A stretch of DNA of 34,371 bases, taken from Bacteroidota bacterium (lineage in GTDB: Bacteria > Bacteroidota > Bacteroidia > Sphingobacteriales > Sphingobacteriaceae). This document shows, piece by piece, positions 8,077-16,084 of this stretch. How positions within the stretch are numbered: position 1 is the stretch's first letter; every line of letters begins with the position of its first letter. The translations under genes were made by a program, and so were the position numbers. Location: NCBI GenBank assembly GCA_013286325.1, contig JABDFZ010000024.1:1-34371 (forward strand), given 5' to 3'. The notes under the pieces are model-generated. The model was not told where the DNA came from and made no database searches. It saw only the letters and a program-made list of their open reading frames with translations.

Positions 8077-8163
8077 TTCATAGTTTATGGGGGAAAGGAA
8101 TGTCCAATGATTGAGTGAATTTGCCATCGTATTGGTCACAACTGTCCGGCTATAAACTATGAA
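8077..8163. repeat. 11-bp inverted repeat before the sugar kinase
   Basis: TTCATAGTTTA at 8077-8087 is perfectly inverted at 8153-8163. The right copy is followed by a nearby direct copy of ACTATGAAC (8157-8165 and 8171-8179). The repeat spans the region immediately upstream of the kinase start. It resembles the other arm-loop-arm phrases in intergenic DNA of this window. Confidence 0.45.
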
Positions 8164-8217
8164 CCCCCAACTATGAACAAGTAACTTTTCCTTATCTTGC
8201 CTTCACAAATAATAACT

Positions 8218-9699
8218 ATGAAATATGTTTTAGGGGTTGATATTGGTACTGGCAGCGTAAAGGCAGTAGCAGTAAATCTGCAATGTCAATCGTTCGAAGT
8301 TTGCCAGCAGCATTACTCTTTTAGCGCGCCAAAGCCTGGCTATCATGAACAAGATCCTGAACAGATATGGAAAGCATTTATAGCCAGTATTAAGGGAGTT
8401 ATTGATAAGATTGGTACTCAGCCTTTAGCCATCAGCTTAAGCAGCGCAATGCATAGTATAATAGCTGTAGATGAGAACTGCCGGCCATTTGCACCAATGA
8501 TAACCTGGGCAGATAACCGGAGCTCGGAAATAGCAAAGAGATTAAGGAACAGTGTTGAAGGTATGTCCATTTATAAAGCAACCGGCACACCCTTACATGC
8601 CATGTCGCCGTTATGTAAGATCATCTGGATAAAAGAGAACAATATCGAATTGTTTAATAAAACTCATAAGTTCATCGCCATAAAAGAATATATCTGGCAC
8701 AAACTTTTTCAAGAATTCAAATTAGATCAATCCAATGCTTCCTGTACAGGCCTGTTTGATATTATACAATTTAAATGGCACCATGAGTCGCTAAAGTTAG
8801 CTGGCATAACGGAGCAAAAACTTTCAGAAACTGTACCAACTGATTGTGCTAAAATATATCAGTCTGATAATCCCAGACCGGAGTTGTCCTTTTTAAAATC
8901 CGGGGTTCCTATAATCATAGGCGCAAGCGATGGTTGCTTAGCCAACCTTGGCAGTACGGCTGATAAGCCGGGTGTAGCTGCTATTACTATCGGTACCAGC
9001 GGTGCAGTAAGAGTGGCCAGCAGTAAACCGCTGCCAAACGAAAAGGCCATGACATTTAGCTATATCCTGAATAAGGGAACTTACATCTGCGGAGGGCCTA
9101 TAAATAATGGAGGTATTGCCATGCAATGGTGGCTTAAAAACATTAAACCCGAACCAACAGATGAAGATTATGAAAACCTGTTTCTGCAAATAGCCAAAGT
9201 TGAGGCAGGTGCAAACGGCCTTATCTTTTTGCCATATCTAACCGGTGAACGTGCCCCCATATGGGACAGTGAAAGCTGCGGCAATTTTTTTGGTATAAAG
9301 CTACAGCATTCCCAGGCCCATTTTTCGAGAGCAGTTTTAGAAGGCATCTGTTACGCATTAAAGGATGTGTTTGATGCTGTACAGCAAAATTCGGAGCCTA
9401 TAACCCAGATCAATGTAAGTGGAGGCTTTACACAATCTGACTTATGGGTGCAAACCCTTGCAGATATTACCAACAAAAAGATGGTAATAGTACAAAGCGA
9501 TGATGCTTCGGCTATTGGTGCGGCATTTATGGCTTTAAAAAATATTGGTATAATTAAAGAGTACCCAACATCTGATTTTGCAGCTTTAAGAACTTTTGAG
9601 CCGAATACAACCAATGTGGCAATTTATGAAAGGGGTTTTATTGTTTATAAAGAATTATATGATGGGTTAAAAGAGATTATGCATAGAACCAATTACTAA
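8218..9699 (+). CDS. gntK: FGGY-family carbohydrate kinase, gluconokinase-like
   Basis: This is a probable ATP-dependent kinase phosphorylating gluconate (or a related sugar acid/ketose) for entry into the pentose phosphate pathway. The 493-residue protein has the FGGY N-terminal nucleotide fold with GVDIGTGSVKA (Asp8), and GASDGCLANLGS with Asp238 as the likely catalytic base. It also has the phosphate-binding GTSGAVR, YLTGERAPIWD, and the C-terminal NVSGGFTQSDLWVQTLADI and DDASAIGAAFMAL motifs. The last two favour gluconokinase over xylulokinase, but substrate cannot be fixed from sequence. I chose the ATG at 8218; an in-frame TTG at 8197 would add seven residues upstream of the conserved start MKYVLGVDIG. 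It stands alone on the plus strand among minus-strand DUF2807 genes. Confidence 0.85.
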   Translation: MKYVLGVDIGTGSVKAVAVNLQCQSFEVCQQHYSFSAPKPGYHEQDPEQIWKAFIASIKGVIDKIGTQPLAISLSSAMHSIIAVDENCRPFAPMITWADNRSSEIAKRLRNSVEGMSIYKATGTPLHAMSPLCKIIWIKENNIELFNKTHKFIAIKEYIWHKLFQEFKLDQSNASCTGLFDIIQFKWHHESLKLAGITEQKLSETVPTDCAKIYQSDNPRPELSFLKSGVPIIIGASDGCLANLGSTADKPGVAAITIGTSGAVRVASSKPLPNEKAMTFSYILNKGTYICGGPINNGGIAMQWWLKNIKPEPTDEDYENLFLQIAKVEAGANGLIFLPYLTGERAPIWDSESCGNFFGIKLQHSQAHFSRAVLEGICYALKDVFDAVQQNSEPITQINVSGGFTQSDLWVQTLADITNKKMVIVQSDDASAIGAAFMALKNIGIIKEYPTSDFAALRTFEPNTTNVAIYERGFIVYKELYDGLKEIMHRTNY

Positions 9700-9730
9700 C
9701 GCTATTTCAACCACAAATTAACGCCTAGCC

Positions 9731-9750
9731 TTGGGTTGAGATTGACCCAA
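9731..9750 (+). terminator. Possible weak hairpin after the sugar kinase
   Basis: TTGGGT at 9731-9736 pairs with ACCCAA at 9745-9750 in the 213-base gap after the kinase. Further GGGTTTA phrases follow. There is no T-run, so termination here is uncertain. No other feature was found in 9700-9912. Confidence 0.3.
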
Positions 9751-9912
9751 TTAACAAAAAAGTGGGTTTACGTTGGGTTTACACAATTTAATGTTAACCC
9801 AAATATAAATACCTGTTAATCAATTACTTAACGTGATTTTTTTGAAAAAACATGGTTTACACTTTTTGTATAAATATTATTGGCTAAACATCAATTCATG
9901 AGTGACATGACC

Positions 9913-10488
9913 CTAATTCCCCGCAACATTTAAATACTTAACCCTTTTAAAATTGACTGTTTTATTAATGGTTTCTGTTTTCCCCTCATCTTCAATTGTC
10001 AGTTGAAATTTCACCTGCATATTCGGGGCAAATTTCTTGTAGCCGCTGCCCTTAAACTGATAATGAAAGTTGTAGGTAACACGGTCGTTCAAGTCAATGG
10101 TTTTTGCATTTTCAAGTGTATTTATATCCATAACTTTATTGAACATTTGTGTACTTGTATCTGCAGCATAGCTTAATCTGACGGTTTGCAGCGGGTTTGC
10201 TCTGTCACCTGTTTTACCATCTATTAATTCAACTTTTAATCCTGAAAGTTTCAATAGCTTTCCTTTTGGGATCTCAGATATTTCAAAGGCTACGCTAAAA
10301 CCATTTGGATCTTTCTTATCACTCCATAAATATGTCTTAACCGACATATTTTCAAGCTTCATCCTTTTCATCACTCCAGAATAAACATCATCACCAGGAA
10401 CAACCTCATAAGCTGCTGAACAGGAAGTTAGAATTAGCAATAACACCATAAGTGTTTTAATTACCAGCGGATATTGATTATTCTGCAT
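9913..10488 (-). CDS. Uncharacterised lipoprotein
   Basis: The 191-residue protein has a lipoprotein signal peptide (hydrophobic VIKTLMVLLLILTSC, Cys23). The mature part is probably mostly beta structure, with alternating polar/hydrophobic strands such as FSVAFEISEIPKGKLLKLSGLKVELIDGKT split by charged turns, and it ends in VNFKRVKYLNVAGN. I do not recognise a family. A role in the cell envelope is inferred only from the signal. It lies between the sugar kinase (convergent) and the DUF2807 paralog at 10670 (same strand, upstream), from which it is separated by a terminator, so it is probably transcribed independently. Confidence 0.75.
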   Translation of the reverse strand: MQNNQYPLVIKTLMVLLLILTSCSAAYEVVPGDDVYSGVMKRMKLENMSVKTYLWSDKKDPNGFSVAFEISEIPKGKLLKLSGLKVELIDGKTGDRANPLQTVRLSYAADTSTQMFNKVMDINTLENAKTIDLNDRVTYNFHYQFKGSGYKKFAPNMQVKFQLTIEDEGKTETINKTVNFKRVKYLNVAGN

Positions 10489-10598
10489 ACAAAGTTTAAT
10501 AGCTGATAACGTAAATTCAGAAATTTAATTATTTAAAAGAGCTTATGCAAAATAAGCTTTACTGCGGTGTAATCTTCAAATAATCAGTGCAATCATTC

Positions 10599-10634
10599 AA
10601 AAAAAAAAAACCACCCGTTTCAAACAGATGGCTT
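10599..10634 (-). terminator. Intrinsic terminator after the 10670 gene
   Basis: A minus-strand hairpin (about 10 pairs including G-U, arms about 10611-10620 and 10622-10632) is followed by twelve consecutive T residues (plus-strand A-run 10599-10610). It lies 36 bases beyond the stop at 10670. The flanking 10639-10658 is the same sequence as 12661-12680 after the 12692 paralog. Confidence 0.8.
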
Positions 10635-10669
10635 TCCATAATATATATTGAACTTTTGGAAAAGTTGAA

Positions 10670-11263
10670 TTAAAAACCTGCTAATTCAGCGGTTGTGTTT
10701 GCTTTGTTTTCGCTAAGGTGGGTAGCTTTAAAGTTGTTGCTATTTACGTATGTTAATACGTCCCTGCGTAAGTTAAACTCTGTTGATGTACCGCTCAGGT
10801 TAGCTTTTGCACGGTCCTGTACAGTTAAGTTAGTGCTGTAAGCATCGAGGTTTAAATTTGCTGAAGCATTGTCGTGCAAGTCAACATCAAATTCGATTTT
10901 TGAGATGTTACCAAAAGATTTTATGTCGGCATTGTCATAAGCAGAGATTGAACGCAGGTCATTTGCACTTACCCAAACTACTAATTTTTCAGCACTGTAT
11001 GAGGTGATGCGCAATACGCCATTTTTGCTTTGCACTAATGCACTTTCGCTATAGTATTTGTTATAAACCTTCACCTGGTCAGATGATGCATCAGATACAT
11101 AAAGCTCAACATTTCCATGAACTTCAATTTTATTGATTGCGCTGATGTCGGTTAATACAGTGAAAGTATTATCGTTGTTTTTTGCAGTGGCTGCATATGT
11201 TGAATTTGCTATTCCTGACACTAAAACTAGGGCTGAGAATATGGTTAAGATTGCGGTTTTCAT
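10670..11263 (-). CDS. Secreted head-GIN-like (DUF2807) protein, paralog 2
   Basis: The 197-residue product has a Sec signal peptide (MKTAILTIFSALVLVSGIANSTYA) with cleavage likely after TYA. The mature domain shares most of its length with paralogs at 7291 and 12692, including ISAINKIEVHGNVELYVSD, DQVKVYNKYYSESALVQSKNG, LVVWVSANDLRSISAYDN and DLHDNASANLNLDAYSTNLTVQDRAKANLSG. The C-terminal tail (FKATHLSENKANTTAELAGF) is shared with the 12692 copy but not the 7291 copy. The coding sequence, the 3' flank and the upstream region therefore show different closest relatives. Same ECF-like promoter as its paralogs at 11323-11348. Function unknown. Confidence 0.83.
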   Translation of the reverse strand: MKTAILTIFSALVLVSGIANSTYAATAKNNDNTFTVLTDISAINKIEVHGNVELYVSDASSDQVKVYNKYYSESALVQSKNGVLRITSYSAEKLVVWVSANDLRSISAYDNADIKSFGNISKIEFDVDLHDNASANLNLDAYSTNLTVQDRAKANLSGTSTEFNLRRDVLTYVNSNNFKATHLSENKANTTAELAGF

Positions 11264-11322
11264 GATCTTTATATTTTGATTGTCAATTAATTATATTTTC
11301 TAAATTTTAAATACACCAATAA

Positions 11323-11348
11323 GACCAATCAAATTTTAAAACGTTACA
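11323..11348 (-). promoter_or_regulatory. ECF-sigma-like promoter of DUF2807 paralog 2
   Basis: Minus-strand TGTAAC (11343-11348), 16 bases, then GGTC (11323-11326). One base differs from the CGTC box of the two paralogs. The start codon is 60 bases downstream of the -10 box. Confidence 0.55.
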
Positions 11349-11585
11349 GCAATATGCCCTGTATTAGGTGTGAGGGCAGTTTTGTTCGGTAAATGGGCAG
11401 ATTTTGTCGGTGAAAATGTCAGAAAAATTTCAACCTGATCGTTCATAGCTCATGCCGCTGTTTGTGTCAGATAAAATAAGCGGCAACAAACGTGAAGCAA
11501 AGGATAACCAGACGTTATTATTGCTGATCTCAACCGGATATATTACAGGCTAAGCCAACAAAAATCGTTTAAAAAAATCTATATA
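11349..11585. other. Non-coding gap: conserved upstream block then featureless DNA
   Basis: 11349-11418 repeats the block at 7983-8052, including the dyad TGCCCT-N12-AGGGCA (11355-11360 and 11373-11378). From 11419 to 11585, up to the stop of the DUF6624-type gene, I see no open reading frame of note, strong terminator or RNA gene. Confidence 0.5.
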
Positions 11586-12497
11586 TTATTTATAGTCATC
11601 AGGGAGCACCAGGCCTTGTTCCCTGCTTTGGCTGAGTGGCGGTAAAAAAATTTCTGCCCGTAATTTATCTACATTATTAACATCTTTAATAGTAGTTACT
11701 ATCCGTGCTTTCTTTTTGGCGTTATATTCCCAGTAGGTGCCATATATCTGGCTTTTAAATTTTGTATAGTTATACCTGTCGACAATTAACGCATAATAAA
11801 CCGGGGGGAAATTGCCTTTTAAAACCTGTTGTTTAATAAGCGGTGCAAATAGCGCCATATCCTGTGCATCATTAATACCATCCAAAGGGATATGAAGCAT
11901 TAAGGTAAATAAACTGGTAACGGCTTCATCCCCTATCTCCTTGTATCCTGGGAATCCGATCTTTTTTACAATTTCCTTTAGTTCTTCTGTATTGGCAGAA
12001 TCAACCTCACTCCCGGCAGATTCAAATACTTTTAAGTCAATCTTCCTGGTGTCATACAAGTCTCTTATTGCCTGGTCTCTTTCAAGCATTTGAAAAACTT
12101 CAATCATTTGATCCGGATATTGAATATTTGAATAATATATTTTACGCGCTTTTTGGTAACGCTGATCAAAGTTTGATTTTACCAAATAGGATTTAATTAA
12201 AGTATCACTATTTAATTGGTCAATAGTTACGCCCTTAACAATTGCTTTATAAATGTATTCATCCGCTTTTTTAAGATTTTTGAATTTTATGTTGATAAAA
12301 GCTAAGTTCCTGTCAATAAATCCATCTGTATTGTTCAATTTCTCTGCCTGAATATACAAAGACGCAGCTTTGGCAAGCTCACCCTTTTGTTTCAGGGAAT
12401 CTGCTTTATAAGAAGTTTTAAAATAAGCCTCTATTTGCTGGGCTCGGCAGTTAAATACGAGAGCGACAAAAAATAATAGAGTTAAAAACCGGATCAT
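11586..12497 (-). CDS. Secreted DUF6624-like protein with TPR-like N-terminus
   Basis: The 303-residue product begins with a signal peptide (MIRFLTLLFFVALVFNCRAQ, cleavage near RAQ; a Cys at 17 makes a lipoprotein possible). Residues about 25-85 (KADSLKQKGELAKAASLYIQ, then RNLAFINIKFKNLKKADEYI) look like two TPR helical pairs. The C-terminal half contains FPGYKEIGDEAVTSLFTLMLHIP followed by YALIVDRYNYTKFKSQIYGT. This agrees with the DUF6624 pattern (Q/LH and DR...Q.YGT) known from many Bacteroidota proteins of unknown function. It has no obvious partner: the neighbours are two DUF2807 genes. No function can be assigned. Confidence 0.7.
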   Translation of the reverse strand: MIRFLTLLFFVALVFNCRAQQIEAYFKTSYKADSLKQKGELAKAASLYIQAEKLNNTDGFIDRNLAFINIKFKNLKKADEYIYKAIVKGVTIDQLNSDTLIKSYLVKSNFDQRYQKARKIYYSNIQYPDQMIEVFQMLERDQAIRDLYDTRKIDLKVFESAGSEVDSANTEELKEIVKKIGFPGYKEIGDEAVTSLFTLMLHIPLDGINDAQDMALFAPLIKQQVLKGNFPPVYYALIVDRYNYTKFKSQIYGTYWEYNAKKKARIVTTIKDVNNVDKLRAEIFLPPLSQSREQGLVLPDDYK

Positions 12498-12632
12498 AAT
12501 GCTATAAAATAAGTTTGTAATTTACTCCATAGTTTATAATGCTACCTATATTTAACCTATTTTAACAAGCTCCTAACTTAATATCTGTTAAAGCTGCTAC
12601 CCTTATTTAAAAAATCGGCTTAAAACAAAAAA

Positions 12633-12655
12633 AGCCACCTGTTAAACAGATAGCT
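12633..12655 (-). terminator. Intrinsic terminator after the 12692 gene
   Basis: The stem AGCTATCTGT/ACAGGTGGCT (10 positions including two G-U pairs; plus-strand 12646-12655 and 12633-12642, TAA loop) is followed on the minus strand by a run of seven T. It sits 37 bases past the stop at 12692, like its counterpart at 10599-10634. Confidence 0.8.
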
Positions 12656-12691
12656 TCCCGTAATATATATTGAACTTTTGCAAAAGTCAGC

Positions 12692-13288
12692 TTACATACC
12701 GATCAATTCGTTATTGATTTGAGTAGTTGTATTCGATTTGTTTTCGCTAAGGCGTACAGCTTTAAAGTTGTTGCTGTTTACAATTGCTAAAACATCGCTA
12801 TTTAAGTTAAACTCAGTTGATGTACCGCTCAGGTTAGCTTTAGCACGATCCTGTACAGTTAAGTTGGTGCTGTAAGCATCCAGGTTTAATTTAGCAGATG
12901 CATTGTCATGCAGTTCAACATTGAATTCAATTTTCGAGATGTTGCCGAATGATTTAATGTCAGCATTATCATAAGCAGAAATTGAACGAAGGTCATTTGC
13001 ACTTACCCAGACTACTAATTTTTCATTGCTGTATGATGTGATGCGCAAAACACCATTTGAGCTTTGTACTAAAGCGCTTTCAGCGTAGTATTTGTTGTAA
13101 ACTTTCACCTGGTCTGATGATGCATCAGAAACATACAATTCAACGTTACCATGAACTTCAATTTTGTTAATTGCGGTGATGTCGTTTAAAACGGTATAAT
13201 TATTATCTTTTAATGAAGCGGCATAAGTTGTTGTTAATCCGAACATTACAACAAACATTGTGATTACGGACAAAAATTTGGTTTTCAT
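12692..13288 (-). CDS. Secreted head-GIN-like (DUF2807) protein, paralog 3
   Basis: The 198-residue product starts MKTKFLSVITMFVVMFGLTTTYA-ASL, a Sec signal peptide. The mature domain is highly similar to the 10670 copy (VHGNVELYVSDASSDQVKVY, LVVWVSANDLRSISAYDN, LNLDAYSTNLTVQDRAKANL). The tail shows LSENKSNTTTQINNELIGM. I chose the ATG at 13288. An in-frame ATG at 13348 would add 20 hydrophilic residues before the signal peptide and would lie at the predicted transcription start, just past the -10 box at 13355. Flanking terminator and promoter resemble those of the 10670 copy, so the pair probably arose by a recent duplication including flanks. Function unknown. Confidence 0.83.
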   Translation of the reverse strand: MKTKFLSVITMFVVMFGLTTTYAASLKDNNYTVLNDITAINKIEVHGNVELYVSDASSDQVKVYNKYYAESALVQSSNGVLRITSYSNEKLVVWVSANDLRSISAYDNADIKSFGNISKIEFNVELHDNASAKLNLDAYSTNLTVQDRAKANLSGTSTEFNLNSDVLAIVNSNNFKAVRLSENKSNTTTQINNELIGM

Positions 13289-13354
13289 TGTTTTATTTTT
13301 TATTATTGTGGTTCTTAATTTATTGTATTTTTCTATTTTTAAATACAACCATAA

Positions 13355-13380
13355 GACGAGGCTATTTTTAAAACGTTACA
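13355..13380 (-). promoter_or_regulatory. ECF-sigma-like promoter of DUF2807 paralog 3
   Basis: Minus-strand TGTAAC (13375-13380), 16 bases, then CGTC (13355-13358). The -35 context CTGTAACGTTTT is identical in all three paralogs, but the DNA farther upstream (13381 onward) is not similar to the other two. The two boxes are thus conserved where the surroundings have diverged. Confidence 0.62.
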
Positions 13381-13550
13381 GTAAAACTTTACTTAATAGA
13401 CCAACGCCTTATTTTCGTCTGCAAAGGTGCGGTTTTAGTCCACGAAATTTCTCATCCTATTGTAATTATTAAGCCATTCTTACAATTTGGAAATCAATCA
13501 CTTAACTATCAGATTTACAATACATTAGAGACAAAAAACACGATTACCAA

Positions 13551-15455
13551 TCAGTTTTTATCACTAATAACGAGCTTTTCTCCCGAAAATTTGATCTTTC
13601 CGGCGTCGAGTAATTGCCTTATGGTCGCAATTTTTTCTTTCTCTGTTCCGCTTTTTGCTGACGAAACTAATGAACCGAGATCGTGTGTTGAAGTACTTAG
13701 CAACTGAATAAGTTCATTGGTGATATCATCAAACACTTCGGATGTGTTTCTTTCCCGTTTTTCTTCCAGGCATACATCGCATACGCCACACTTATCGGCA
13801 TTTGGCTCATCAAAATAAGCGAGGAGCATTTGGCTCCGGCATTTTTTATGTTCGGCATAAGCAAATACAGCCTCCATCTTTTTGCGATAGGTGGCTTTCC
13901 GGTCGTCAATTGCTTTTTTATTAATATAAAGCGCTTCGCTATGCTGCCGGGGCTTTAGCCAGGTAACCTGCGGCATATCTGTTTGTTGCAGATAACTTAA
14001 TATATTAAACTCATCCAATTGCTTTAAGCCGTCAATAACCTGTTGCACATTCATATGTGTACGCCGGGCAAGATCAAACTCTCTTATCCGCACGTAGTTG
14101 TCAAATGCCCCGCCATATGATCGTAATAGCGTTTTAATAAAAGGATCCCAGCCAGGATTCTGGATCTGAAAGTTGTAAAGCTGTTCATTAAATACTTCAA
14201 ACCTGAAACGCGATGGCAAAAACACACTTTCGTTAAATGACAGGTAATCATCCTGTTCCAGAAATTTTAAAGCGTTGAGGGTTTTTATAGCGTCCAATTT
14301 AAAGCGGCTACAAAAATCGCCCAGATCAAGATCGAGGCTTATTCCCTCCCCTGCCTCATAAGCGAGCTGATAATAATTAGCCAGGTAATGATAAACCTGT
14401 TTTATCTCGGCAATGGTTGGAAAACTGAGCTCAAACTTCTTTTCCTGCTTTAACCTGTCGCTGTAGTTATATAATAATACAGCGTACGCTTTTTGTTCAT
14501 CACGCCCTGCCCTACCTGCTTCCTGATAATAAGCTTCCAAACTCTCAGGCATATCCTTGTGGATCACAAAACGTACATCTGGTTTATCTATCCCCATCCC
14601 AAATGCATTGGTGGCTACAATAATTTGTGTGTGGTTATTTTTCCAGCTTTCTTGTTTTTTAGACCGAAGACCTGCTTCGAGGCCGGCATGGTAATAGTCA
14701 GCTTTAATGCCATTGTCGGTATAAAACTTAGCTATTTCAGCAGTTTCTTTGCGACTGCGTACATAAACAATACCACTCCCCTTTACACCTTTGGCTATAT
14801 CCAATAGCTTCTTAAACTTACTCTCGTCGCTTTGTACCACATAGCTGATGTTTTTACGCTCAAAGCTTTTCTGAAAAACATTAGGGGTTTTAAAAAGTAG
14901 TTTTTGCTGAATATCTTCCCTTACTTCGGCAGTGGCAGTTGCGGTTAGCGCCAATACAGGTACATCCGGATGCAGTTCACGCAGATCGGCAATATGCAGG
15001 TATGGCGGTCTGAAATCGTAACCCCATTGCGAAATACAATGTGCTTCATCAACCGCAATCAAATTCACTTTCATGTATTTGATCCGTTCGCGTACAAGTT
15101 CGGATAATAAACGCTCCGGCGACAGGTACAAGAACTTCACCTCGTTATAGATACAGTTATCCAGCGCAATGTCTATTTCACGCTTGCTCATTCCCGATAC
15201 AATAGATACCGCTTCAATGCCTTTTGCTACCAGGTTTTCAACCTGGTCTTTCATCAAAGCGATCAATGGCGAAACTACAATACAAATCCCCTCTTTTGCC
15301 AGCGCAGGTACCTGGAAACAAACTGATTTACCACCACCAGTAGGTAATAATGCAAGTGTATCGTGACCTAATAAAACAGATTTAATGATCTCCGCCTGCA
15401 TAGGGCGAAAAGTATCATGGTTCCAATACTGTTTTAATATTTCCTGTATGGTCAT
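13551..15455 (-). CDS. recQ: RecQ-family ATP-dependent DNA helicase
   Basis: This is a 3'-5' DNA helicase acting in recombination and replication-fork repair. The 634-residue protein shows motif 0 (FRPMQAEII, residues 16-24), Walker A in LLPTGGGKS (36-44), DEAH at 136-139, and the RecQ aromatic-rich loop in HCISQWGYDFRP. Motif VI is YQEAGRAGRD. A zinc-binding site has Cys539, Cys556, Cys559 and Cys562. After the zinc site only about 72 residues remain, ending in a winged-helix-like stretch (EKIATIRQLLDAGKIKFSGEKLVISDKN), not a recognisable HRDC domain. A long inserted region (about 340-530) includes a winged-helix-like segment before the zinc site. This fits a second RecQ type common in Bacteroidota rather than the E. 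coli architecture. Confidence 0.92.
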   Translation of the reverse strand: MTIQEILKQYWNHDTFRPMQAEIIKSVLLGHDTLALLPTGGGKSVCFQVPALAKEGICIVVSPLIALMKDQVENLVAKGIEAVSIVSGMSKREIDIALDNCIYNEVKFLYLSPERLLSELVRERIKYMKVNLIAVDEAHCISQWGYDFRPPYLHIADLRELHPDVPVLALTATATAEVREDIQQKLLFKTPNVFQKSFERKNISYVVQSDESKFKKLLDIAKGVKGSGIVYVRSRKETAEIAKFYTDNGIKADYYHAGLEAGLRSKKQESWKNNHTQIIVATNAFGMGIDKPDVRFVIHKDMPESLEAYYQEAGRAGRDEQKAYAVLLYNYSDRLKQEKKFELSFPTIAEIKQVYHYLANYYQLAYEAGEGISLDLDLGDFCSRFKLDAIKTLNALKFLEQDDYLSFNESVFLPSRFRFEVFNEQLYNFQIQNPGWDPFIKTLLRSYGGAFDNYVRIREFDLARRTHMNVQQVIDGLKQLDEFNILSYLQQTDMPQVTWLKPRQHSEALYINKKAIDDRKATYRKKMEAVFAYAEHKKCRSQMLLAYFDEPNADKCGVCDVCLEEKRERNTSEVFDDITNELIQLLSTSTHDLGSLVSSAKSGTEKEKIATIRQLLDAGKIKFSGEKLVISDKN

Positions 15456-15531
15456 TTAGTTTCAGAATTTGGTAAAGATAAACCCGAAATTGAACATTAA
15501 AAATCCGGAGATGATTTTAAATTTTTATAAG

Positions 15532-15539
15532 TAAATTTG
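15532..15539 (+). promoter_or_regulatory. Bacteroidota -7 element of the toxin-antitoxin operon
   Basis: TAAATTTG is an exact match to the TAnnTTTG -7 consensus, 15 bases before the antitoxin ATG. No TTG lies at the ideal -33 distance. If used, the leader would be very short. Confidence 0.45.
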
Positions 15540-15554
15540 TTAAAACGAATCATT

Positions 15555-15797
15555 ATGCAAACTACAGTAATTAGGGAGAAATTGCATCAATATATAGATA
15601 GTAGTGATGAAAGACTATTAAAGCTTATGTTAGCCTTGATAAAAGAATATAACGACGACGATAATTTTGATTATGAATTTACTTCGGATGAAATCAAAAT
15701 CCTGGATCAGAGAAGAGAGGATAGGTTAAGCGGTAAAAGCAAAACTTATACCTGGCAGGAAGCTAAAGACATCATAATCGGAAAAAGTAAAATATGA
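15555..15797 (+). CDS. Antitoxin of a type II toxin-antitoxin module
   Basis: The 80-residue acidic protein (DNA-binding-type N-terminus, then DSSDERLLKLMLALIKEY, DDDNFDYEFTSDEIKILDQR and a C-terminal KTYTWQEAKDIIIGK) is of the RelB/ParD-like kind common in Bacteroidota. It would bind and neutralise the toxin and repress the operon. The next gene overlaps its stop by four bases (ATGA), indicating translational coupling. I chose the ATG at 15555; an in-frame TTG at 15537 overlaps the -7 element at 15532-15539. The exact antitoxin family was not resolved. Confidence 0.72.
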   Translation: MQTTVIREKLHQYIDSSDERLLKLMLALIKEYNDDDNFDYEFTSDEIKILDQRREDRLSGKSKTYTWQEAKDIIIGKSKI

Positions 15798-16084
15798 ATT
15801 TCAGGCTAATTATTCAAGATCAAGCGATACTTGAAATAAAAGATGCTTTTGAATGGTATGAAGAACAAAAAGAAGGGCTTGGATATGAATTCATTAATAA
15901 AATAGAAGATTGTTATAATAACCTTTCAAAATACCCGGAACGATATTCCTACATTAATCATTTATACAGAAGGATTAAAACAAATCGTTTTCCATATATC
16001 ATAATATATGAAATTGATGATAACACAGTCATCATTATTAGGGTGCGTCAACTTAAACAAAAACCCATCAATCTACAGGATTAA
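15794..16084 (+). CDS. ParE/RelE-superfamily toxin
   Basis: The 96-residue basic protein has the ParE/RelE pattern. It has an N-terminal strand MNFRLIIQDQAILEIKDAFEWYEEQKEGLG, a helix (FINKIEDCYNNLSKYPERY), and the C-terminal sheet with RRIKTNRFPYIIIYEIDDNTVIIIRVRQLKQKP, including the conserved R-FPY-Y-V/I-x-x-(H/R)-K-P spacing. Such toxins act on DNA gyrase (ParE) or as ribosome-dependent RNases (RelE). The W-Y-x-x-Q and FPY features favour ParE-like, but this is not proven. It is coupled to the antitoxin by the ATGA overlap. A hairpin CAGGATT-A-AATCCTG (16076-16090) overlaps the stop codon. Confidence 0.8.
   Translation: MNFRLIIQDQAILEIKDAFEWYEEQKEGLGYEFINKIEDCYNNLSKYPERYSYINHLYRRIKTNRFPYIIIYEIDDNTVIIIRVRQLKQKPINLQD

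Noticed and set aside
8197..8217. TTG start for the sugar kinase
   Set aside because: The ATG at 8218 begins exactly at the conserved MKYVLGVDIG start; the extra seven residues are not typical.
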